Positions 1-5,127 of a stretch of 21,170 nucleotides of DNA are shown here, one piece after another. Source of the DNA: a virus. The position numbers and the translations under genes were made by a program. The DNA is taken from positions 1-21,170 of the IMG/VR virus record IMGVR_UViG_3300027759_000501; one strand, given 5' to 3'. The notes beneath the pieces are model-generated. The model searched no databases and was not told where the DNA came from. It was given only the letters and a program-made list of their open reading frames with translations. The first letter of the stretch is position 1, and the number at the start of each line of letters is the position of its first letter.

Positions 1-11
1 TGCTCAGTCAT
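1..11 (-). CDS. Start of a further early gene, cut by the window edge
   Basis: An ATG at 11-9 overlaps the TGA stop (10-8) of the preceding gene in an ATGA junction, the same coupling seen at most junctions in this operon. Only about three codons (Met-Thr-Glu) lie inside the window, so nothing can be said about function. The call rests on the junction pattern alone. Confidence 0.35.
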
Positions 12-286
12 TTCAGCACCTCCTGCACCTCGATGCGTTCCCAGTTTGAATCACTATAGCTCTGGTGCGAGATTTGGTGGGTATATACATTTTGATATAT
101 TACCCATGTTCTAGGTTCTGGCTTGATACGGTAGTATTCTGGCGCGTCGTAAAAACCGATTTCTTGAGTTTCTCCAACATCTTCCCAGTGAGAATTACCA
201 AATACGCCGGATTTAAATTGTAAGTTTTTACCATCCACTAATGCTTGCAAGAGTGGCAGAAATTCGTGTGCGTTGTGTTTCGTCAT
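8..286 (-). CDS. Small phage protein of unknown function (92 aa)
   Basis: A 92-residue soluble protein with no signal peptide or membrane segment. It resembles, in layout only, small phage proteins that begin with a short helix and carry an aromatic-rich centre ending in a YYRIKPEPRTW-type stretch (around residues 51-61). The start ATG (286-284) overlaps the stop of the exonuclease gene in an ATGA junction, so it is probably translated by coupling and co-expressed with the recombination genes. Function is not recognised. Base composition is somewhat more AT-rich than the exonuclease gene. Confidence 0.75.
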   Translation of the reverse strand: MTKHNAHEFLPLLQALVDGKNLQFKSGVFGNSHWEDVGETQEIGFYDAPEYYRIKPEPRTWVIYQNVYTHQISHQSYSDSNWERIEVQEVLK

Positions 287-912
287 GATGCCGCGAGTGC
301 TTGAAGTTTTTCGGACGTTGTTTTGAGATATACATCGAATGCCTTGAGTCCTTCTAGCATCTGGGCGGTGTACTCATCGCGCTGTACATAGACATGGAAG
401 CTAGGCAAGCCACGGTGGTAGGCATAGAAGTGCCATCCTATCGCGCCGGTCACCGCAAGTGACCCGTGTACCTGGTCCCGATACTCATCTGGCAGTCCGC
501 CGATCTGGTGGTATGTCAGCAGCTTGCTCGCCCTCGGACATTTGATCTCAAGTCCTTCGCCTGTCTCTAGGATCAAACCGTCGGGAGAGCATCCGAACAG
601 GCCGTGTTTGCTCTTGGCGAAACCGATCGAGTCCACGAGTAGCCCGGTTAATTTGGAAAACTCTTGGATGGCCTCCGGCTCCTGCTCGATGCCGCGCTGG
701 ATGTCTGGCGTGACAAAAACCTTGGGGTCTGGATAACCAGCAATTTCCGCCAGCACCTGGCTAGTCGCCGTGATGCGCGCCTTGTGGCTCGTCTTGTCAG
801 ACTTTGTTAACCAGGCACCCATGCCGCTTGCCGTGAGGTGGCCGCGTCTGGCTTCAAACCATTCATCGCTGCGTTGGTCGCAGTCTACCAATGTGCATTC
901 TGGGTATTTCAT
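283..912 (-). CDS. YqaJ-family phage exonuclease (lambda-exo-like)
   Basis: A 209-residue nuclease of the YqaJ/lambda exonuclease family (PD-(D/E)XK fold). Such enzymes digest one strand of duplex DNA from an end, leaving a 3' single strand for the partner annealase. Visible motifs: RxxEW at residues 14-18 followed by an R-G...TAS loop, an RGIEQE segment near 73-78, GCSPDG with Asp111, and the metal-binding Glu122/Lys124 of LEIKCP. Length matches the family. An upstream in-frame extension to 1134 exists, but it is basic, low in plausible codons and lies wholly inside the annealase gene. The chosen ATG (912-910) overlaps the annealase stop as ATGA, so the two are translationally coupled, as expected for a two-component (SynExo) recombination pair. 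Confidence 0.92.
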   Translation of the reverse strand: MKYPECTLVDCDQRSDEWFEARRGHLTASGMGAWLTKSDKTSHKARITATSQVLAEIAGYPDPKVFVTPDIQRGIEQEPEAIQEFSKLTGLLVDSIGFAKSKHGLFGCSPDGLILETGEGLEIKCPRASKLLTYHQIGGLPDEYRDQVHGSLAVTGAIGWHFYAYHRGLPSFHVYVQRDEYTAQMLEGLKAFDVYLKTTSEKLQALAAS

Positions 913-1526
913 ACTGCTGCTCCGTTTAGAATTTCCTCGGCGTTTTTCGGCAGAGCGAACGACACCACCGCGGCCGGTGCGCTTGGGGTTACATCGCGCA
1001 TGCCAGAAATGGTGCGCGCTTCGTCGTCGTCGTGAATCCCCGAGAATCCAAATGCCACACGAGCGCACTGGATGAGCGCCTTGTGGCGCAGCATTCGCGT
1101 CTCCATTTTCCATGGGTCGGTGGCGCGCTTGCACTCAGCGAGGTACTCGGTGACCGAGGTAGGATGAGCGCGGTCCTTGCGGTGGATCGTGCAGGTCACA
1201 CTGACCAGCTTGCCCTCGTCGAATGACTCGACGAACTGAAGACCGTCCATGTGCGGATGGTCGTTGCACATCCGGATCCAACCATCCACCGACACCACTG
1301 GCACGATGCCGCCGCCTTTGTTTGGAAAAGCGTAGAGTTCTTTCAACAATGGGTTAAGCCCGTACTCGTTGGCGACCACCACCAGGCTGAGCAACTCCTC
1401 GTTGGTCGCGCCTTTGAAGACGGTATTTTTAAGAGTGGCCAGCAGCTTGTCTGGATCGACCGAGTACTTGTCGGCCATGATAGCCAGGGCAGACGTTTTT
1501 TGTGTTTTTTCAATTTCGTTTTTCAT
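909..1526 (-). CDS. bet: Bet-type single-strand annealing protein
   Basis: A 205-residue protein of the RecT/Red-beta superfamily, closest in motif to the Bet group. It coats the 3' overhang made by the neighbouring exonuclease and anneals it to complementary DNA. Diagnostic blocks: FKGATNEELLSLV near residues 37-49, YGLNPLLKELYAFP near 55-68, then GGGIVPVVSVDGWIRM, and a later CKRATDPWKMETRMLRHKALIQ helix. The far C-terminus (Ala/Pro-rich, after the GIHDDDEA acidic turn) is less conserved. The longer reading from 1583 is rejected because the ATG at 1526-1524 overlaps the stop of the preceding small gene in ATGA. No Shine-Dalgarno is seen; a stable hairpin lies about 12 nt upstream (1538-1559). 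Confidence 0.93.
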   Translation of the reverse strand: MKNEIEKTQKTSALAIMADKYSVDPDKLLATLKNTVFKGATNEELLSLVVVANEYGLNPLLKELYAFPNKGGGIVPVVSVDGWIRMCNDHPHMDGLQFVESFDEGKLVSVTCTIHRKDRAHPTSVTEYLAECKRATDPWKMETRMLRHKALIQCARVAFGFSGIHDDDEARTISGMRDVTPSAPAAVVSFALPKNAEEILNGAAV

Positions 1527-1651
1527 AAAAGTAAAAAGGTTATGGTTGCGACCATGGCCGCGAAGATTGCCAGCGACACCCACCCGAGGTGGTTCAGCCG
1601 TTGGCGGCGTTTCCGCCTGCGATAAAAAGTGATCATTTTTTGATGATTCAT
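1523..1651 (-). CDS. 42-residue membrane peptide
   Basis: A short ORF with a strongly basic N-terminal half (a YRRRKRRQR run around residues 10-18) followed by a single hydrophobic stretch of roughly 18 residues reaching the C-terminus, ending LLL. The charge pattern predicts the N-terminus inside and the anchor at the tail. The ATG at 1651 sits one nucleotide after the stop of the HTH gene, and its TGA overlaps the annealase ATG, so it fills exactly the space between two firm genes. That fit is the main reason to believe it is expressed. Function unknown. An internal ATG at 1636 is an alternative start. A longer reading to 1714 would overlap the HTH gene. Confidence 0.6.
   Translation of the reverse strand: MNHQKMITFYRRRKRRQRLNHLGWVSLAIFAAMVATITFLLL
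1538..1559 (-). promoter_or_regulatory. Hairpin just upstream of the annealase start
   Basis: The arms atggt (1542-1546) and accat (1551-1555) enclose four bases. In the leftward mRNA the stem is AUGGU/ACCAU with a CGCA loop, then a two-base mismatch and two G-C pairs below; read on the plus strand, four more pairs form with two G-T wobbles. It ends 11 nt before the annealase ATG (1526). The position resembles that of the leader hairpins in the late operon but the loop is not GNRA. It lies inside the membrane-peptide reading frame, so coding constraint could also explain it. Confidence 0.35.
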
Positions 1652-1652
1652 G

Positions 1653-1853
1653 TTAGTAGACCAAGAAGGATGGGTCGGCGGGTGGCAGCGTTGCATGCAG
1701 CGCCTCGATGACATCCTCGTAGACGAATCGAATGAAACGCTTAGTGTGGATCTTCGCTGGGATCCGACCGGCGCGGTGCCATCTCAGCACCACCGCCGTG
1801 TTCATCCCTAACAACTCGGCAAGTTGAGCGGCGGTCAGCAGTTTCATGCTCAT
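1653..1853 (-). CDS. Small helix-turn-helix DNA-binding protein (excisionase-like)
   Basis: A 66-residue protein with a winged-helix/MerR-type N-terminal helix-turn-helix. The segment LLTAAQLAELLGMNTAVVLRWHRAGRIPA (about residues 5-33) matches the AlpA/Xis HTH_17 pattern of two helices, an R-W-H turn and a G-x-I-P-A wing, followed by the RF(I/V)R strand. Proteins of this type act as excisionases or small transcription regulators. Its place in the early operon near attP and the integrase makes excisionase plausible, but that is inference. Start chosen at 1853, where ATG overlaps the stop of the 26-residue ORF (ATGA); an ATG two codons later (1847) also fits. The longer reading to 1967 is discarded. 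Confidence 0.8.
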   Translation of the reverse strand: MSMKLLTAAQLAELLGMNTAVVLRWHRAGRIPAKIHTKRFIRFVYEDVIEALHATLPPADPSFLVY

Positions 1854-1930
1854 GCCTGCTGGTACATGACAAAGACGATCATCCAGATCGTCATGTTGAT
1901 CCCCAAGAACGCGGCCATTACCATTTTCAT
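1850..1930 (-). CDS. 26-residue Met-rich membrane peptide
   Basis: A tiny ORF bridging the only gap between the RHH gene and the HTH gene. Its ATG (1930-1928) overlaps the RHH stop (TGA 1929-1927) and its own TGA (1852-1850) overlaps the HTH ATG (1853-1851), both as ATGA. The product is almost entirely hydrophobic, with one Lys near the start and a polar YQQA tail, and 6 of 26 residues are Met. One membrane span is predicted. Expression is inferred from the coupling at both ends. No family recognised. Confidence 0.5.
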   Translation of the reverse strand: MKMVMAAFLGINMTIWMIVFVMYQQA

Positions 1931-2118
1931 GGTTCCACCTCCACGGCGTTGGCGGCGTCGGCCGCACGTTCCAGGTAGTATCTGGCGAAGCTAGATTCGG
2001 TTCGATGCTCTGCCATGGCGGCGATTTTGATTCTGTTTCTCAGTCCTCTATCCATCTGGATGGCAAGGATTGTGTTTTCGTTTTCGATGTTGTCGTTGTC
2101 TAGCGTTGCGTCAGGCAT
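1927..2118 (-). CDS. Ribbon-helix-helix regulator, first gene of the early operon
   Basis: A 63-residue protein with an Arc/CopG-type fold: a short strand (TILAIQMDRGLRNRI, about residues 16-30), helix A (KIAAMAEHRTES) and helix B (SFARYYLERAADAAN). The N-terminus is acidic and Asn-rich and the C-terminus is Val-Glu rich. RHH proteins bind DNA as dimers through the strand and usually repress their own promoter. The start at 2118 follows the inverted-repeat operator region (2121-2147) directly; the longer frame to 2166 would run through that repeat and is unlikely. It stands divergent to a second RHH gene at 2254, suggesting a paired early switch. No CI-type repressor is visible in this window. 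Confidence 0.72.
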   Translation of the reverse strand: MPDATLDNDNIENENTILAIQMDRGLRNRIKIAAMAEHRTESSFARYYLERAADAANAVEVEP

Positions 2119-2253
2119 ATGTGCCGTTGTATGCCGTAAAACGGCACAGGCAAGAAAAATTATCAAATTGCTTTAAATACTTTTTAAAAACGTACCGTAA
2201 AAAAACTTTAAATTTTTTGTTGTTTTCTTGTGTGCAGATGTTATGGCGAACAA
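2119..2253. promoter_or_regulatory. AT-rich divergent control region between two RHH genes
   Basis: 135 bases separate the leftward ATG (2118) and the rightward ATG (2254). The middle is strongly AT-rich (about 2155-2225), unlike the flanking genes, as expected for back-to-back promoters. A leftward -10-like GATAAT (minus strand of about 2158-2163) is present, but neither strand has a convincing pair of -35 and -10 boxes, so exact promoters are not assigned. The motif NNCCGTAAAA occurs at 2132-2141 and again at 2193-2202, consistent with two binding sites for one regulator. Confidence 0.5.
2122..2147. promoter_or_regulatory. Operator-like inverted repeat TGCCGT-AAA-ACGGCA
   Basis: A perfect dyad TGCCGT (2132-2137), AAA, ACGGCA (2141-2146), preceded by a direct half-site TGCCGT at 2122-2127. 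It lies 3 to 28 bases upstream of the leftward RHH start, so a bound dimer would cover the ribosome-binding and promoter-proximal region. RHH proteins bind tandem or inverted short half-sites of this kind. Autoregulation by either flanking RHH protein is inference. Confidence 0.5.
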
Positions 2254-2442
2254 ATGAAAAGAAACAAAGCACGCGCCGCAGATAAGACAACTCTTGGAGT
2301 ATCAATGCCTAAGACTTTAAAATGCAAGATCTCAGAGGCCGCCGAGGCTGATCGTCGCAACATGGCATCATGGTGCTGCATTCAGTTGGAAAAAGCACTC
2401 AAAGAACTCGGGTTCATCGACAGCAAACCAGACAAAAAATAA
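2254..2442 (+). CDS. Second ribbon-helix-helix protein, divergent
   Basis: A 62-residue basic protein. TLGVSMPKTLKCKISEAA (about residues 12-29) forms the RHH strand and turn, and DRRNMASWCCIQLEKALKEL (about 32-51) the second helix. The ATG at 2254 is preferred over the GTG at 2230 because the extra residues lie in the AT-rich control region. A four-codon ORF (2243) ends overlapping this ATG as ATGA. The gene points toward the attachment site, with a 10-bp-armed inverted repeat immediately after its stop. It is probably a regulator (Arc-like) acting on the divergent early promoter; no partner or target is shown by sequence alone. Confidence 0.68.
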   Translation: MKRNKARAADKTTLGVSMPKTLKCKISEAAEADRRNMASWCCIQLEKALKELGFIDSKPDKK

Positions 2443-2445
2443 TAT

Positions 2446-2480
2446 TTTAGTGGCAACTATTTGGCAACTTTGCCACTAAA
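2446..2480 (+). repeat. P-arm repeats of the attachment site (also a 10-bp stem)
   Basis: Two direct copies of TGGCAACT (2451-2458 and 2462-2469) are followed by the inverted copy TTGCCA (2470-2475). The outer copies form a perfect 10-bp inverted repeat, 2446-2455 with 2471-2480, around a 15-base loop. The same TGGCAA word recurs as a tandem array on the other side of the tRNA fragment, so these are best read as arm-type integrase sites. As a terminator for the RHH gene the stem lacks a T-run and has a long loop. Confidence 0.6.
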
Positions 2481-2519
2481 TCAGAAACTTCCTAGTGTTC
2501 ATATAGGGTCGGTTAATTC

Positions 2520-2564
2520 TTCGTAATGAATAGGTCGTCGGTTCAATTCCGACCAGCGGCTCCA
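2520..2564 (+). other. attP core: 3' half of tRNA-Thr(CGT)
   Basis: From the anticodon loop (T-CGT-AA, 2521-2526) onward the bases match a tRNA: anticodon 3' stem TGAAT, variable region, T-arm with stem GTCGG/CCGAC around the loop TTCAATT (2537-2553), acceptor 3' strand CAGCGGC, discriminator T, and CCA (2562-2564). The 5' half is absent: no D-arm or matching GCCGCTG acceptor strand precedes it, and the anticodon 5' stem no longer pairs. A phage copy of the 3' end of a tRNA gene is the usual attP core for tRNA-targeting tyrosine integrases, because it restores the tRNA on insertion. Phage genes flank both sides, so this is not attL or attR. Confidence 0.8.
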
Positions 2565-2600
2565 AAATTCCTTGTACTTGCTAGGATTTGAAGTTACTCA

Positions 2601-2662
2601 AAAGCACTCGAAAGCACTCTTCAAATGGCAATAGTGGCAATTGTGGCAACCAATTCTGGCAC
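2601..2662 (+). repeat. P'-arm tandem repeats before the integrase
   Basis: TGGCAA occurs at 2626-2631, 2635-2640 and 2644-2649, an exact 9-bp period, with a degenerate TGGCAC at 2657-2662. Just before them AAAGCACTC is repeated at 2601-2609 and 2611-2619 (10-bp period). The TGGCAA copies match those left of the tRNA core. Evenly phased arm sites on the integrase side of attP are typical of the heterobivalent integrases. The AAAGCACTC pair may be sites for a second protein (excisionase or host factor), which is inference. Confidence 0.6.
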
Positions 2663-2665
2663 CAA

Positions 2666-3712
2666 ATGGGTAGGTTAAATACATTCAAACCGACGCTCAC
2701 CGAAGGAGGTTGGATGGTATCGATCGGGCCATCGATGACGGCATCGGCTAAGCGCGTAAGAAAATTTTTCACCACCGAGTCTGCGGCCAAGAAATTCGCG
2801 GCCGCAGTTAAATCTCAACATGCCGCTGGCATGCGTGGAAGTATGATCCCCGCCGCGCTCGCCATCGATGCGGTTCGCGCTGCGGCGCTGCTGGAAGGCA
2901 CCGGCATCACCATTTTTGAAGCGGCCTCGATGGCGGTGGCGAAGTTTAACTCCTCGAGCGCGGAGTTGTTTTGCGATCGATACCTGCGGACCATGAACGC
3001 GATGGAGAATGCCTGGTCAAATTCCTACCGACTGAGCATGACTGCGATCCCTCGTTGGTTGCCGCCCGAGTTTATGCAGCGTAGGTGCCATGGCATCGAC
3101 CGCGTCGCCATCGAGGCGGCGTTGCGTGTCGTCCAACCGGCGCTGAAACAGTCGTCGCTCGACATGAAATCCACTCGAATTCTGGCGGTGGTGAATTTCC
3201 GACCTCGCCATCGTAAAGCCTCCGCGATCGAGATCCTCAGCGTGGGCCAGTGCGCTCGTCTCCTGCGTGTCTGTGAGTGTGCTGCTGAGCGCCGGGTCGT
3301 TGCGCTGTTGCTCTTTGCCGGAATCCGACCCGACGCGCAGAACGGGGAGATTGGTCGCCTAGAGTGGTCGGCGATCACCGATCAGATTTACATCTCCGCC
3401 GAGATCAGTAAGACCAGCAGCGATCGCTACATCCCGGTGAGCGCCCGACTCGGTCGTCTGCTGCGCGGTCACCCGTTGTCTGGCCCAGTGTGTCCACCGA
3501 ACTGGCGGCGAGCATGGCAGCGCATTCGTCGCGATGCTGGCATCAGTGAAATGCATGATGTGCTGCGTCACACGTTCGCCTCAAACTACCTTGCGGCCCA
3601 CGGCGAGGAAGCCACAAAAAATGTCATGGGTCACACCCAAGGATCGGTGACTCTATTTAGGCACTACCGTCGTGCGATTTTGCCAGCCGACGGCATCAAG
3701 TTTTTTCACTGA
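2666..3712 (+). CDS. int: Tyrosine-family phage integrase
   Basis: A 348-residue tyrosine recombinase that would insert the phage at the tRNA-Thr target. An N-terminal arm-binding segment (GGWMV then KRVRKFFTTESAAKKFA, residues 14-45) is followed by a helical core-binding domain (about 85-185) and the catalytic domain. Visible catalytic residues: Arg221 (AGIRP), Lys249 (SKTSSDRYIPV), Arg301 (DVLRHTFAS), His323 (MGHT) and nucleophile Tyr334 (RHYRR). The box II His three residues before Arg301 is Asp298, with a His directly before it. The TTG start at 2588 is rejected because its extra residues encode the arm-site repeats. An ATG at 2714 with a strong AAGGAGGT three bases ahead is a serious alternative (332 aa), but would drop the conserved GGW segment. 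Its 3' end overlaps the endolysin by 7 bp, convergently. Confidence 0.92.
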   Translation: MGRLNTFKPTLTEGGWMVSIGPSMTASAKRVRKFFTTESAAKKFAAAVKSQHAAGMRGSMIPAALAIDAVRAAALLEGTGITIFEAASMAVAKFNSSSAELFCDRYLRTMNAMENAWSNSYRLSMTAIPRWLPPEFMQRRCHGIDRVAIEAALRVVQPALKQSSLDMKSTRILAVVNFRPRHRKASAIEILSVGQCARLLRVCECAAERRVVALLLFAGIRPDAQNGEIGRLEWSAITDQIYISAEISKTSSDRYIPVSARLGRLLRGHPLSGPVCPPNWRRAWQRIRRDAGISEMHDVLRHTFASNYLAAHGEEATKNVMGHTQGSVTLFRHYRRAILPADGIKFFH

Positions 3713-4281
3713 GTCGCCTGAAAATGCATCGCGTCGTACCCCCATTCGACCGCCGCAGAAATCCACCCTTGGCGGTAGAAGCATTCGATGATCTCAATGG
3801 GCATGTTCGACCTGACCGGCCACGCATCCTTGAATCCGTTGGTGCTGGGTGCCAAGTCGATCGCCGCGCCATACGCGTGAAGTGAGTAGGTGTTGCCGCC
3901 GCGCTTGTTTCTAAAATTGTACACGCCAGCATAGTCCGACGCGATCCGCATGATCGCCATGTTGTCGCCGTGCCGAGATTGGATGTCCTCGAGGACGCGC
4001 ATAAGTGAGTGAGCGCAATCTTCGTGTACCCGGGTCGATAGCACCTGCTTGCCATCGTAAAAAGTCGGATAAGGAAACGTAATTTTGTCCAAAACAGTTT
4101 CGTTACCAGGCGAACCGTAGAATGCTTGGAGCGCCGACTGAGACTGTAGCGGCCATGGCGATGGGTGTGGCATCAGAGCATGCAGGTGAGCGCGACACGC
4201 CGCGATCGACCGCGGTCCCCAGAATCCATCTGGCTCTGCTCCCACGCGCCTCTGTAACGCCATGATCTCGCTATGCACCAT
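3706..4281 (-). CDS. Endolysin: peptidoglycan-binding segment plus M15 peptidase
   Basis: A 191-residue lysis enzyme. Residues 7-30 (ALQRRVGAEPDGFWGPRS and on) look like a trimmed peptidoglycan-binding type 1 repeat. The rest is an M15/VanY-like zinc carboxypeptidase or endopeptidase that would cut peptide cross-links in murein. Zinc ligands are visible as His135 in SLHAYGAAIDL, Asp142, and His186 in GYDAMHF. No signal peptide is present, so release needs the upstream small membrane proteins, consistent with a holin-endolysin cassette. It is the last late gene and its stop overlaps the convergent integrase stop region. The start at 4281 lies two bases after the preceding stop. Confidence 0.88.
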   Translation of the reverse strand: MVHSEIMALQRRVGAEPDGFWGPRSIAACRAHLHALMPHPSPWPLQSQSALQAFYGSPGNETVLDKITFPYPTFYDGKQVLSTRVHEDCAHSLMRVLEDIQSRHGDNMAIMRIASDYAGVYNFRNKRGGNTYSLHAYGAAIDLAPSTNGFKDAWPVRSNMPIEIIECFYRQGWISAAVEWGYDAMHFQATQ

Positions 4282-4283
4282 GA

Positions 4284-4469
4284 CTATTTATTTGCGTGAT
4301 ATTCGACTTGGATCGCGCCTGTCACCGGCTCGTAACGGACGCGGCCGTACTTGTTGAGGAACTCAAATCCGTCTGTTGGAGCGCAGCTTGTGCAGAGCGT
4401 CATCAGCGCGACGATCGCCGCAAGCGCGATGAGGATCCAAATGCCGGGTAGTGCTGAGTCGGCGATCAT
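4284..4469 (-). CDS. Small membrane protein of the lysis cassette (61 aa)
   Basis: One hydrophobic segment (about residues 9-28, LPGIWILIALAAIVALMTL) ends in CTSCAP and is followed by a 30-residue polar tail. The second Cys (LCTSC) could be a weak lipobox, but the N-terminus lacks the usual basic residues, so either a single-span anchor or a lipoprotein is possible. Position between holin-like proteins and the endolysin suggests a spanin-type or accessory lysis role, which is inference. Its ATG overlaps the preceding stop in ATGA. Confidence 0.68.
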   Translation of the reverse strand: MIADSALPGIWILIALAAIVALMTLCTSCAPTDGFEFLNKYGRVRYEPVTGAIQVEYHANK

Positions 4470-4624
4470 TTTGCTTTTACGTTGATGATTCCCATCAGTG
4501 CTAATCCGACGACTAGGATGCTGTTTTGCAACTCCGGATCAAGGTGGATGCCGCATGCCATGGCGATGGCAATGAGACCTTTCCAAGTGGATTCTTCCTT
4601 CAGTTTTTCGATGATTGCGTTCAT
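4466..4624 (-). CDS. Holin-like small protein (52 aa)
   Basis: Starts MNAIIEKLKEES and continues with STWKGLIAIAMACGIHLDPEL, then a hydrophobic segment LVVGLALMGIINV and a basic tail. The layout (short amphipathic start, a TWKGL...PEL segment, then a second hydrophobic segment) is common in phage proteins beside endolysins that are often annotated as holins. The start at 4624 was chosen because it lies two bases after the preceding stop (4627-4629); the longer frame to 4711 has a His/Arg-rich implausible extension. Its TGA overlaps the next ATG (ATGA). Confidence 0.68.
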   Translation of the reverse strand: MNAIIEKLKEESTWKGLIAIAMACGIHLDPELQNSILVVGLALMGIINVKAK

Positions 4625-4626
4625 GG

Positions 4627-4815
4627 TTATTTTAGGTTTTTGGTGATGATTGAGATGGCGGATAAAGTCGAAACGATGATGGCGGTCAACAGCGCGATGG
4701 TCTGCAACCACGGGTTGATCTCAGCCGGGACAATATTGAGAAATAGCCCGGCAATGGGCGCACCGATGCCATAGAGAAATTTGGTTCCGAGGTCAGTTGA
4801 GTCGAATGGATTCAT
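4627..4815 (-). CDS. Two-span membrane protein, probable holin (62 aa)
   Basis: A 62-residue protein with two predicted membrane segments, about residues 14-30 (LYGIGAPIAGLFLNIV) and 37-57 (LQTIALLTAIIVSTLSAISII), separated by a short Pro/Glu/Asn turn and ending in a basic KNLK. This is the topology of small class II holins. Placed directly upstream of another holin-like protein, so one may be holin and the other antiholin; the sequence does not decide which. The ATG overlaps the stop of the FN3-like gene (ATGA). Confidence 0.72.
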   Translation of the reverse strand: MNPFDSTDLGTKFLYGIGAPIAGLFLNIVPAEINPWLQTIALLTAIIVSTLSAISIITKNLK

Positions 4816-5126
4816 TTGGGTGTAGCAGTGGTAGTGCGAACGATTTTTGAGATACGGAATCCTTTTGGGATCGTTGGTGCAGGTGGCACAATGAGCGTAG
4901 CAGACGGTTCGCTCTCCCCTGCAATGTTTACGCCTGTCACGTTCACCGCAGTCCGTGCGTCAGGTATCTGTACGGTTATCTGTGTTTCGGTAGTCGTGCC
5001 TATAGGCGCACCGTTGACGTATAGCGTGTATGAGTCTGCATTGAGCGTAGCGTCCCATGCAAACGTCACTGTTCGCTCGGCTAGTGCTAATGTGGCTAGT
5101 GCTAGTAGTAAAATTAATATATACAT
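4812..5126 (-). CDS. Secreted fibronectin-type-III-like protein (104 aa)
   Basis: Begins with a short signal peptide-like segment (MYILILLLALATLALA, residues 1-16, likely cut before Glu-Arg-Thr). A single beta-sandwich domain follows: VTFAWDATLNADSYTLYVNG, then an ITVQIPDARTAVNVTGVNIAGESEPS pattern typical of FN3 modules. A Pro-rich linker and basic tail end it. The start at 5126 is preferred to 5162, since it begins one base after the fibre stop and gives a clean signal sequence. The role may be surface decoration or a periplasmic lysis accessory; it sits between fibre and holin genes. Confidence 0.72.
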   Translation of the reverse strand: MYILILLLALATLALAERTVTFAWDATLNADSYTLYVNGAPIGTTTETQITVQIPDARTAVNVTGVNIAGESEPSATLIVPPAPTIPKGFRISKIVRTTTATPK

Positions 5127-5127
5127 A

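Noticed and set aside
2446-2480. Rho-independent terminator after the RHH gene
   Set aside because: The 10-bp stem has a 15-base loop and no T-run; its arms are copies of the attachment-site repeat.
2486-2595. Imperfect inverted repeat (CTTCCTAG ... CTAGGATTTGAAG) around the tRNA core
   Set aside because: Needs a four-base gap to align and the arms are short; may be chance, so not called as an excision site.
2601-2662. Short tandem repeats as a CRISPR array
   Set aside because: Repeat units are 6-9 bp with no spacers of constant length and no cas genes; they match arm sites.
2588-2665. TTG-initiated N-terminal extension of the integrase
   Set aside because: The extra residues (Ser/Asn/Gly/Gln rich) are just a translation of the TGGCAA and AAAGCACTC repeats, which have a better explanation as attachment-site DNA.
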